Assembly (NCBI GenBank): GCA_028673005.1
Contig: CM054117.1
Span: forward strand, 1,612,001-1,676,000
Direction of reading: 5' to 3'
DNA: 64,000 bases
DNA from: Tanypteryx hageni
Lineage: Eukaryota > Arthropoda > Insecta > Odonata > Petaluridae
How positions within the stretch are numbered: the first letter of the stretch is position 1; every line of letters starts with the position of its first letter. Position numbers and translations under genes: made by a program. Below the pieces are notes generated by a model, which was not told where the DNA came from, searched no databases, and saw only the letters and a list, made by a program, of their open reading frames with translations. Shown piece after piece: positions 1-8,889 of this stretch.

Positions 1-771
1 GTTTAGATAAACAGAAACATTTGCGGAAATACCTTAACAAGTATTTCCAAAACGTAATTCTTTCACATGAATGCGCTGTGAATGTATGTCAAATCATAAA
101 ACATAAATATGTATCGCTTGAACTCTGAGTTGCCGCGTCACATCGCCAGCGCGTTGCCGTCAATTTGGTATGTAGGGTTACATTTAAAAGCATGTACCAT
201 CGGAAATAAACTAAAGTTGTCCTCAAATCAAAATTACCGTATTTACTTATGGACTGGATTGGAGGGAAAAAAATACATTCGTGCCGGAATAAGTTGTCAT
301 CTGGAATTTTAAAAAATATCGGCCTCTTCACCGATTCAGCTTCTCTGAAACAACTTCCGCGCGTATACTTCATAGAATTTATCGTCTTTTGCGAGTATAA
401 ACGTAGGCGCAGGCGCATGGTAGTGAATTTACTATCCACACACGCATATTTGTATAACCTGTTCAGAAATCCTCATGTAAGACGCAGTCCCTTTTTCTTA
501 CCTACATTTTGGGAAAAAAGGTGGGCGCGGTATACGAGTAATTAAGGAAAATCACCGTAACCAGTCACCTTGGTATAAAATTCCCCTCAGTGCAACAGCG
601 TCTATTACACTGACTATGCATATATTATCTTTCAAAAATCAGAACACAGAACACAAAAAGTGAAACAGTTCAATGTAATGAAAACCAGAGCGGATGGCCA
701 CTTAAGGCGGCCTGGTAAATTTTCGCGCCCCAGGGCCGATTGATTACTCGTTCCGCCACTGCTTATACATT
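1..771. other. unassigned intergenic DNA
   Basis: No reading frame here resembles a known protein and none shows a gene structure. The last part (about 690-771) carries GC-rich dispersed-repeat-like sequence abutting the 3' tail of the RTE-2 LINE. Nothing else is recognised. Confidence 0.5.
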
Positions 772-844
772 CATTATTATAGGTAGCCTGTCGGCAGACA
801 GGTCCGTGATTATTCATGGTTAAACCTGGTTTCCGCAATACTCC

Positions 845-1516
845 TATTATCCGCTGTCCCCTTCCTATCTTGATAACGCTCTTTCCCTTTCAAATCCTCT
901 ATCAGCTTAAACCTTTTCCTATCTCTTTCCCTCTTTCCATCTAGTTTACCTTCTAACACGTCTTTAATCATACTCTCTCTCCTCAGATAATGTCCAACCC
1001 AGTATGACTTCCTCTTTCAAATAGTTTGTATAATTATTCGCTTCTCTCCTATTCTTCGTAGCACTCCATCGTTTTTCATCCTATCTGTTCATTTTATCTT
1101 CAGCATTCTCCTCCAAGTCCACACTTCAAAGCTTTTCAAGTATTTGATGTCAATTATCCTTAGCTTCCATGTTTCTGCCCCGTACAAAGCTATACTCCAT
1201 ACATAGCATTCTACGAACTTCATGAAGATATCATCCCTTATATTCCCCGTGAGTAGTTGTTTCATTCTTGCGAAAGCCGCTTTTGCTTTTCCTATTCTGA
1301 TCTCATCCGTACATTTTGATTCTCTTGTTGTGATACTTCCAAGACATTTTAAAGCCTTTCTCCGATACTTATGTTCAGATTTTATTCCTTGCCATATATT
1401 CGAAGGACCATTGATTTTTCTGTATTTATTTCCACAGCGTATATTCTGCCCGTTATTACTAGTCTATATATCATTTTCTGGAGTTCCTCTTCCTTTTTTG
1501 CTTCAAGTACTTGGTC
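845..1516 (-). pseudogene. RTE-2 reverse transcriptase, C-terminal part
   Basis: Reading the minus strand from 1516 gives DQVLEAKKEEELQKMI..LV..GR.YAVEINTEKSM, the segment that follows the YADD catalytic motif in RTE-type reverse transcriptases. Further on, with stops and frameshifts, comes the C-terminal region ending in YW.GHYLRRESMIKDVLEGK. RTE elements end in such a region and have no RNase H domain. The upstream part of the same ORF lies at 4798-6825, displaced by the RTE-1 insertion. Several in-frame stops make this non-functional. I am confident in the assignment because the two halves join in frame at the duplicated target site. Confidence 0.82.
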
Positions 1517-1523
1517 TTCTTCT

Positions 1524-4500
1524 TCATCTAAAGGCTAAGCCTTGTCTCTGCAACCATGAACTCCTGTCCTCTGCCATTCTCTTCAACATCTCGTACTTCT
1601 CAACTCCCATCACTGACTCCACGTCATCTAGGTATTTCTTTCTTGGTCTGCCTCTTCCTTTCTTCCCTAAAAGTTTCCCCTCCAAGATGTTCACAATTAA
1701 TCCATTATGTCTAATCACATGGCCTAAAAATTTTGCCTTCCTTTCTTCCATTCCTCTGATCAGTTTCCTTTCTTCTTTTACTTCTTCCAAAACTTCAAGG
1801 TTTGTCTTTCTCTCTGTCCAACTTGTCTTTATCAATCTTCTCCATATCCACATTTCTGTCGCTTCCAGACGGGACCTCTCCCTCTTTCCTAACGTCCAAC
1901 TTTCACTACCATAAAGTATGGTACTCCAGACAAAAGCTTTTGCAAAGGATTTCCTTACTTCCAAATTCATGTGACTGCTTGTCAGTAGGCTCCTTTTGCA
2001 TTGAAAAGCTTGCTTTGCAAGTGCTATTCTTCTTTTCACTTCCTGTACACATCTATTATCTTCAGTAATTGTACTACCTAGGTAGCAAAACTGCTTCACC
2101 TGCTCAATTTCCTGATTGTCTATTTTGATCTTTGATATTGTCCCTGCATTACTTTTGCCTATAACCATCAATTTGGTTTTCTTGATATTTATCTTTAATT
2201 CCCACTGTTTTAACGTGTCCGATAATACTTTCAGCATTTTATTCATTTCTCTTTTTGAATCGCTGAATATTACAATGTCATCTGCAAATCTAATGCAGTG
2301 TATTCTAACTCCATTTATTTTTATGCCTTTTGTCTTTTCCTTCATAATTTCTATACTTTCTTCAATGAACATATTAAACAAATATGGAGATAGCGGACAT
2401 CCTTGTCTTACTCCTTTCCTTATCTTTGCTTCACTCTCTAATCCATTTATATTTATTCTTGTAGTTTGATTTTGATAAAGCTTAAAAATTAATCTTCTGT
2501 CCCTCCAATCAATACCTATTTTTTTCATAGTCTTAAACAACAGTTCCCAATTAACTGTATCAAAGGCCTTCTCCAAATCAATAAACGTTAAATATAATGT
2601 CCTGTTCATTTCTAAACATCTTTCCATTATCACCCTGAGGGCTAATATAGCTTCTCTCGTTCCTCTCCCACTTCTAAATCCAAATTGATCTTCACTAATA
2701 TAATGTTCCATTTTCCTTTTTATTCTGTTTTTCACGATATAAATTAAAACTTTTGAGGCGTGCGAAAGTAGTGAAATTGTTCTGTAGTTACTGCACTCCA
2801 CTGCATTCCCCTTCTTTGGTAAACTTATAGTTTTACTTTTTATAAAGTCATCAGGTAATTTTCCTTTTTCGTAACAATCTTTTATAATTTTAAAGAAATG
2901 TTCTTTTGCTTCCTCCCCTAAGTTCTTCAAAAGTTCTGCAGGTATACCATCAACACCTGTTGCCTTGCCTGAATTAAGATTATTAATAGCTTTATAAAAC
3001 TCTTCTTTGGTTATTGTTGGGCCTAGCTCGTCATTTCTTATTTCCTCTTCATTTTCAATAAATCTACATCCATCTCCAACATCTCTTCCACTATATAATT
3101 CTTCTATGTATTCTTTCCACCGAGCACATACTTTTTCATTTTCCCATAACATATTTCCTTCCTTATCCTTAACTATTGCCGATTTAGTTCTTGGTTTGTA
3201 CTGGAGAGTTTTAATTTTGAAGTATGCTTTGTCTTGCCTTCCTCCCTTTGTATCTTCCTCAATTTCCTTCACTATCTCTTTGGTCCATCTCTCTTTTTCT
3301 TCTCTGCATTTGTTAATAATCTCATTCTTAACTTTTTTATAAGTTTCATCATTTCCATTCTTCCTCAACTTGTTCCTTTCTTCAATTAAAATCAGTATCT
3401 CCTCAGTCATCCAAGGTTTTCTAGGCTCCAATTTTCTCTTTCTAATAACTTCCTCTGTAGCTTTAATAACCCCTTTTTTAAATTCCTCCCAACTAAGTTG
3501 TCCTTCATAATTTCTCATCAACTCATTTGTTTTTTCTTGGTAATTCTTAGCCGTTGGTAACTCTTTCAGTCCCTGTAGATGCCAGTTCTTTTTAACTGTT
3601 CTCTTTATTTTCTTAAACCTAATATTGCATTTTGCCATGACTAGCTTGTGGTCACTGTCTACATCTGGACCTGGGTAACTATAACACGATTTTACCTGGT
3701 TCTTATATCTTCTTTTTACTAAAATATAATCTATTTGAAACCTTCTTCTGTCTGGCGCCTCCCATGTGTATCTTCTTCTTTTGGGAACTTCAAAGAAAGT
3801 GTTTGATACCATCATCTCATTCTGTTCACAAAACTCAATTAATCTTTCTCCCCTTTCATTTGTTTCACCTAAACCAAATTTTCCTACCATTCTACTATTT
3901 CGACTAGATCCAATCACAGCATTAAAGTCTCCCATTATTATTACATTATCTTTATCTTTTGTCATCTTTATAAGTTCTTCTATTTCTTCATACACCTTTT
4001 CTACTTCTCCTTCTTCTGCACTACTTGTTGGGAAATACGCTTGTATTATCACTGTATCCGTTGGCACGGTGCTCATTCTTACCATCAACAACCTATCATT
4101 TATGTGATATGTATTGCAAACACTGTTTGCCCATTTCTTACTAATAATGACTGCTATTCCATTCCTTCCTCTCTTTTCACCTCCACTATGAATTATTCTA
4201 AATTTATCACTGTAAAAATCTCCTTTCTCTTGCCACCTTGTTTCACATAAACCTAAGATATCAATCTCATTTTTCTCCATTTCTTTCTTTATTTCTTCTA
4301 ATTTACCTATTTTTAGTAATGTTCTGACGTTCCAAGTACCTATTTTGACGTTTTGACAGGGATTTCGTTGGATAACGACCTGAGAAGCCCTGCTACATCC
4401 CCTGCCGGATCTTGGGTTCCGAATACCATGATCAGTAACAAATTCCTTTCTAAAACCTTCCATGGTTGCTACCCTCGGGATATCCAATAGGATCTTTAAT

Positions 4501-4592
4501 GGAGTGGTTTCCTGTTGCCTTCTCCATCCTATGCCGTTGACTATCAAAATAGTTCCTCCGCCTTTAGGGGCAGTTTCCCACCCCAAGGGCAA
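1524..4592 (-). CDS. RTE-type LINE endonuclease-reverse transcriptase (1022 aa, uninterrupted)
   Basis: The protein would nick genomic DNA and reverse-transcribe its own RNA at the nick (target-primed reverse transcription). The APE-like endonuclease domain spans about residues 82-320, with N88 (GTWNVRT), E117 (ETRW), D222/N224 (GDFN), D288 (QIDYI) and the SDH triad at 313-315 all present. The reverse transcriptase spans about 530-830: D672 (FIDLEKAFD), GVRQGCPLSP at 727-736, and the catalytic FADD at 769-772. A basic C-terminal region follows with GKKGRGRPRKK; there is no RNase H domain. The first ATG is used; a second Met at residue 44 (ATMEGF) is a possible alternative start. No stop or frameshift is visible, so the protein could be active. 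Antisense ORFs across it are shadows. Family assignment is from motif recognition, not a search. Confidence 0.93.
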   Translation of the reverse strand: MPLGWETAPKGGGTILIVNGIGWRRQQETTPLKILLDIPRVATMEGFRKEFVTDHGIRNPRSGRGCSRASQVVIQRNPCQNVKIGTWNVRTLLKIGKLEEIKKEMEKNEIDILGLCETRWQEKGDFYSDKFRIIHSGGEKRGRNGIAVIISKKWANSVCNTYHINDRLLMVRMSTVPTDTVIIQAYFPTSSAEEGEVEKVYEEIEELIKMTKDKDNVIIMGDFNAVIGSSRNSRMVGKFGLGETNERGERLIEFCEQNEMMVSNTFFEVPKRRRYTWEAPDRRRFQIDYILVKRRYKNQVKSCYSYPGPDVDSDHKLVMAKCNIRFKKIKRTVKKNWHLQGLKELPTAKNYQEKTNELMRNYEGQLSWEEFKKGVIKATEEVIRKRKLEPRKPWMTEEILILIEERNKLRKNGNDETYKKVKNEIINKCREEKERWTKEIVKEIEEDTKGGRQDKAYFKIKTLQYKPRTKSAIVKDKEGNMLWENEKVCARWKEYIEELYSGRDVGDGCRFIENEEEIRNDELGPTITKEEFYKAINNLNSGKATGVDGIPAELLKNLGEEAKEHFFKIIKDCYEKGKLPDDFIKSKTISLPKKGNAVECSNYRTISLLSHASKVLIYIVKNRIKRKMEHYISEDQFGFRSGRGTREAILALRVIMERCLEMNRTLYLTFIDLEKAFDTVNWELLFKTMKKIGIDWRDRRLIFKLYQNQTTRININGLESEAKIRKGVRQGCPLSPYLFNMFIEESIEIMKEKTKGIKINGVRIHCIRFADDIVIFSDSKREMNKMLKVLSDTLKQWELKINIKKTKLMVIGKSNAGTISKIKIDNQEIEQVKQFCYLGSTITEDNRCVQEVKRRIALAKQAFQCKRSLLTSSHMNLEVRKSFAKAFVWSTILYGSESWTLGKRERSRLEATEMWIWRRLIKTSWTERKTNLEVLEEVKEERKLIRGMEERKAKFLGHVIRHNGLIVNILEGKLLGKKGRGRPRKKYLDDVESVMGVEKYEMLKRMAEDRSSWLQRQGLAFR

Positions 4593-4786
4593 GAGGGTGC
4601 CCTACCCCTCCACCTTCTCATCCGCCCCTAAATAGGCCGTTGGCATTTGGTAGAGGGGGGACTCCTTATCCCGGGAGTCACTCGGACGCCAGAGCCTCGT
4701 CTGTGAAGCAGGGTGCACCACGTGCAGGTGAGGTTGACATTTGAGTGGGAGAGGCTATATAATCGCATCCCACCCCAAAACACCCC
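4593..4786 (-). promoter_or_regulatory. RTE-1 5' leader (putative internal promoter region)
   Basis: These about 194 bp lie between the upstream target-site copy and the first ATG. They are GC-rich compared with the surrounding DNA and start (minus strand) with a G-run, GGGGTGTTTTGGGGTGGG. Non-LTR elements must carry their promoter in this position, so promoter activity is inferred, not seen. A GGCGGAGGAACTATTTTGAT block that resembles the leader block of RTE-2 and RTE-3 lies just inside the ORF start, at about 4543-4562. Confidence 0.5.
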
Positions 4787-4797
4787 AGTACTTGGTC

Positions 4798-6840
4798 ATC
4801 CGCGTAATTTACCGTTCTGATAATACTTCCTCCAATTTTAGGATCTCCTGTGCCTACTACCGCTTCTTGCATTAAACATTCTCCATATATATTGAATAGG
4901 GTCGGCGATAGGAACTCTGCCTTACTCCTCTACCGATATTTCTCCAATCTGACCTTTATAACTTGATTCACATATAGATTCCTGATCAGTCTCCTGTCAT
5001 TCCAGGCTACACCTATATCTTTTAATATCTTCATCAACATTGCCCAATTTACTATACCAAAGGCCTTCTGCCAGTCTACGAAATATACGCAGATATCTTG
5101 ACTGTACTCTATTGTCATTTATGTTATGATTCTAACTACCCTTATAGCATCTCTCCCTCGTTCTTTTTTAAAACCGAATTAATCTTCTCCTAGCATTTCT
5201 TCTTTCTTTTTCTCCAGTCTTTGATAAAGAAACCTGGTGATGATCTTCGACGTGTGTGAAAGACGGCTTATCGTTCTGTAGTCTTTACACTGCATTGCCT
5301 TTGGCTTGTACTTTAGAGGGATAATTGTTACTTCTAGGGAATCCAGAGGCCATTCTCCCGTCTCGCAAATCCCATTAATTAATTTCGTGATCGCTTTTAG
5401 TCCTTCTGATCCCATGATTTGAAGTACCTGAGCCGGTATTCCATCGCTGCTTGTGGCTTTTCCTTTCCTTTCTTCCGTTGTCGCTTTTTCTATTTCGCTC
5501 TCCATAATACTCAGTCTTATGTTGTCTTCTTCAATGTTTTCCTCATCTTCCAGTTCTATTTTTGCCGTTCCTGCCTGCTTTCTGTATATGTCGTTAATAT
5601 ATTCTTCCCATAACCGTGCTACATCATTAGTTTCTGAGACAATTTTCCCATCCGTATTCATAATTCCATTACCACAAATTCCATTAGACTTCTTATCTTC
5701 TAATTCCATTTCCATAGCGTACATCATATCGTACCATCCTAACTTCTTCATTTGTTGTAGTTCATCACACTTTTCCTTTATCCAATTTTCTATAGCTTTA
5801 TCTGTTACCCTTCTCAAATCATTGTTTGTGCGTCTCTAGTTGGCTCTACCTTCTTCACTATTAACGTTTTTCCATTTTCGTCTCTCATCCATTTTCTCCA
5901 GCATTTCCTTAGTGATCCATGGTTTTCTGAATTTCTTCTCTTGTTTTCCAATCGCTTTATCCAATGTATCCTTGATGCTGGATTTAATTTTTTCTCATTC
6001 TATATCCTTTGTTTCAGTTTTCTAGGTCCCATGTCTGTCATTCTCTTCTCGTTTTTCTTATTTGTTTGAGCTTTGTACTTACTATTAGAAAGCTGTGATC
6101 TGAAACAATGTCTGCTTCTGATAATTCCATGGCGGTCTTTATGCTGTTCCTGAATCTTTGTTTTACTAGAATGTAATCTATTTGGCATCTCATCTCATAT
6201 CCTGAAAATTTCCATGTGCATAACCTTCGTTACCTTACCTGGTTTTTGAACCATGTATTAGTCACTACAATATCATAATGTTGCAGATTTCTACCAGTTT
6301 TCCCATTCTCTGTTTCCCTTTCCAGGTGCGTATTGCCTGACAACATTTTCTTCCTGTACTTCTCCGACTATGCTCTGTTACAATCTCCCATTATTACGCA
6401 GTTTACCTTTCCTCTTTCGTCTTCTTCGTAAACGTCATTAATTTGTTTAAATATCTTCTCAATTTTTTCATCTTCATGAGCTGACGTATATACCTGAATA
6501 ATCAGCATGTCCACTGGGTCTGCTTTTAGCTTTATTACCATCAGTCTATGTTCGTTGCTATTATCTTTGTCACGCTTTTCATCATATCTTTACTAAGTAC
6601 TGGAACTACTCCCCTTTCCACACTATTTCCTCCAGAGTAAACCACCGTGAACTCTTCCGATTCGAACTGTCCTTCACTTTCCCATCTAGATTCGCTCAGT
6701 ACTATAATGTCAACGATGTTTCTTCTCATTTCCTCTTTCAAATTCTCTAGCTTTCCTGCCTTTCTCATAGTTCTTACGTTCCAAGTCCCTATTCGTAATT
6801 TACTTTCGACAAATGTTTTCCTCAAGGCAGTTTTACATCG
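4798..6840 (-). pseudogene. RTE-2 endonuclease and reverse transcriptase, N-terminal two thirds
   Basis: Minus-strand pieces in several frames follow RTE domain order. 6825-6541 is the start of the endonuclease (RIGTWNVRTM, SESRWE, VVYSGG); the rest of the endonuclease down to about 6000 is frame-broken. 5817-5179 is the linker and RT fingers (GKATSSDGIPA, KDYRTISRLSHTSKI); 5118-4930 carries VDWQKAFGIVNW, where the usual catalytic FD is FG. About 4872-4798 carries NYADDQV, cut by RTE-1. The protein is inactive. The same family occurs at 11041-11850 and 11957-12261 with high nucleotide similarity. Confidence 0.85.
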
Positions 6841-7054
6841 AGAGAAATCTTATTGTCCAACCATATAATCATTAGTAGGGATTGTAATGTGGCAATTTAC
6901 CTCTTGCTTTCCACATCGCATTGCTGTAGCCGTTCAAATCGTCCCGATCACGCCTACAGCCGTATTGGATATAAACGCCGCCAACATCATTTGTTTTGGC
7001 TCTATACCATACTGACAGTATTTCTGCCTACTGCCAGGCACCGATGATAGTTGT

Positions 7055-7145
7055 TATTTAAATAAAACCTCCATTCTTTGGGTTCGTACCCCGGAACATT
7101 GCAATGGGAAGCCGACACGCTAAGCACTAGACAACCAGTGCTTAT
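7055..7145 (-). repeat. tRNA-like head of RTE-2 (copy A)
   Basis: On the minus strand this reads GCACTGG, an A-box-like TAGTGCTTAGCGTGTCGGC, then a B-box-like GGTACGAACCC, then AATGGAGGTTTTATTT leading into the RTE-2 leader. The same arrangement starts copy B at 11041, so it belongs to the element and is not a chance neighbour. The acceptor stem is not convincingly paired, so it is not called a tRNA gene. It may work as an internal RNA polymerase III promoter. Confidence 0.65.
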
Positions 7146-7867
7146 ATATGTATATATACTCTATATGAAGCTCCTCTGACCACCTTAAAAACAAAAAAAT
7201 TTTTAGTTATTAATGTTAAAAAATTACCGATTTTTTAAGTGCTAACAAAAACATTATAGGTCGATTTTTACTTTAATTTAACCTAGGTACCAACACTCAA
7301 AGATGACTCAAAAAACTTTTGGCGTAAACTGAAAGAAAGTTAAAACTCCAGCCAAAAACAAGTGGTATTAGCCCGATGCATTTCGCCCACTAAGTGGGCA
7401 TTTTCAAGGGCGACTTTCCTTCGACAGCGACCAAAGTAGACTGTGTAGGTACTAACAGCAAAATAACATAAGAATAACAGATGAATATAAATTAAGGCTG
7501 TTAAAATTCAGTCATAAACAACCTAACCCACCTTTAAGCAAAAACCCAACTATAGCGAATTCATACATAACCATCCCAACAGTAACGTTAACACGTTTAA
7601 AATTTCCAATATTTGCATCACTGCAAAATAACGTAGAATCGCGGCAAACCAATGTAAAAACAATAAAAGTGAACAGGTGATATAAAGAGAAATACAGCGA
7701 ATAAGCATGTAAATAACAACAAATTTACCTTTAATTAATGTATAATACATAACTGAGTATCATTGGAACAAATAAGTGAAAGTAAGTAAGGAAAAAGTTG
7801 GTACTGTATTAACAACCCATAGCCATTTAAGAACTGTATCCTAAAAAAAATTTGAAATTCCAATTGT

Positions 7868-7868
<1 letters not shown>
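7146..7868. other. AT-rich unassigned DNA with one hairpin motif
   Basis: No coding similarity is seen. At 7385-7399 there is a perfect 6-bp GC-rich hairpin with a 3-base loop inside a repeat-like block (about 7355-7435). On the minus strand the hairpin is followed by GAAA. Confidence 0.5.
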
Positions 7869-7869
<1 letters not shown>

Positions 7870-7938
<69 letters not shown>

Positions 7939-8176
7939 CAACTTACGGAAAAGGAAAGGTAAAATGAATATATGGATGTCAACAAGGTGTTGGGATGAGG
8001 AAACCCAGTGAGCACTCACCAATCAGACGACTTCAGGTTGGCGAGGCCCCGGGGATGTCGAAGCGACACACGTAAAATAACACAAAAACACAGAAACATC
8101 ACAAACGTAAAGCTTTCGGAACTACTCCTTCTTCAGCTACAGAGAGAGTTTCCTCATCCCAACACCTTGTTGACAT

Positions 8177-8241
<65 letters not shown>
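7870..8241. repeat. foldback structure: (TA)n - 37-bp inverted repeat - spacer - inverted repeat - (TA)n
   Basis: A (TA)n tract at 7870-7937 and another at 8180-8241 bracket a perfect 37-bp inverted repeat (7968-8004 and 8148-8184) with a 143-bp spacer. The second arm runs directly into the second tract. The spacer contains CTTCTTCAG and CTTTCGG blocks that recur in the adjacent repeat. This looks like a foldback or inverted-duplicated retroelement end. Confidence 0.8.
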
Positions 8242-8246
<5 letters not shown>

Positions 8247-8420
8247 AAGGAAAACATAGGCATTAATAAGGGTGGCAAAAAGGTGTTGACGGATGCCCGG
8301 TGGACACTTACCAAGTTGAGGAGCAAGTTGGTAAGCTGTCGGAGACACGCAAAAAAAAAATACGTAGGCTTTTCGGGTACAAGTATGCCCTTCTTCGGCG
8401 ATGGGCACAGTAGGACAATT
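8242..8420 (-). repeat. dispersed repeat ending in (TA)n, related to the foldback arms
   Basis: This shares blocks with the neighbouring foldback unit (GGTGTTG, ACTTACCAA, the CTTCTTCGG/TTTTCGGG hairpin) and, on the opposite strand, with 49165-49250 (CTTGGTAAGTG, TTGCTGCCACC). The end adjoining the (TA)n tract suggests that the dinucleotide tract is the tail of the element. Its family is not identified; the hairpins recall Penelope-like element ends. Confidence 0.45.
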
Positions 8421-8889
8421 TCTATATTTTCATTTTTATTTTTTCTACAAATCGAATTAACGGTGCGTTTTAATGTCAAAACGTTATGCATACTTTATTT
8501 ATCAATTACAAAATTTCACAAGTCTTCCAGAGAATGGATAATATAAAAGTTTTTGTTTTTAATTTCACTCTACAAAGTGCCCCACTGTATCCCAGGCTGG
8601 GACACAACTCTGGGCTCAGAAGGACACGGCTGAAACTGGTATAATGAACAAGATGTGCATTTAATGTTACTGCATATATCTTTAATACGAACATTTGTTC
8701 TTCAAAACATTTAACAAACAAGTTACAAGCATTTTAAACATAAATAAAATAGACAATAATTGAAATTTTCGATGAATATGGAGCAAATGAAAAAACAAGC
8801 AATTGCAATAATTATTCAAAGAAATATAATACGAACGATTCAGAATTTAATAAATTCTAAAGGGAAAGAACTTTGTGCTTCCAATTAAT

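Larger units (their letters stand above)
1517..4786 (-). mobile_element. RTE-1: full-length, apparently intact RTE-type LINE with 11-bp TSD
   Basis: This 3270-bp element is inserted in RTE-2 and flanked by identical 11-bp direct repeats AGTACTTGGTC at 1506-1516 and 4787-4797. It has a GC-rich leader of about 194 bp (4593-4786, minus strand), one long ORF, and almost no 3' UTR: the TGA stop is followed only by AGAAGAA before the duplication. Very short 3' ends with small repeats are typical of RTE-clade elements. Identical duplications and an unbroken ORF indicate a recent insertion. The host element around it is heavily mutated, so RTE-1 is clearly the younger of the two. Confidence 0.92.
772..7145 (-). 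mobile_element. RTE-2: decayed RTE-type LINE, split by RTE-1
   Basis: This is a near full-length but degenerate non-LTR retrotransposon on the minus strand. Its tRNA-like head is at 7145, then a leader, endonuclease pieces (about 6825 down to 6000), reverse-transcriptase pieces (5817 down to 4798), and, after the RTE-1 insertion, the RT thumb and C-terminus (1516 down to about 845). It ends in a short ATAATAATGAA-type tail near 772-785. Removing RTE-1 and one target-site copy joins the catalytic YADDQVL motif to its downstream LEAKKEEELQ continuation. Net length is then about 3.1 kb, normal for an RTE element. Many stops and frameshifts show it is dead. The exact 3' end is uncertain by tens of bases. 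Confidence 0.85.

Noticed and set aside
1222..4250. Plus-strand ORFs of 69-230 aa
   Set aside because: They are antisense shadows of the RTE-1 and RTE-2 coding sequence, which is clearly on the minus strand.
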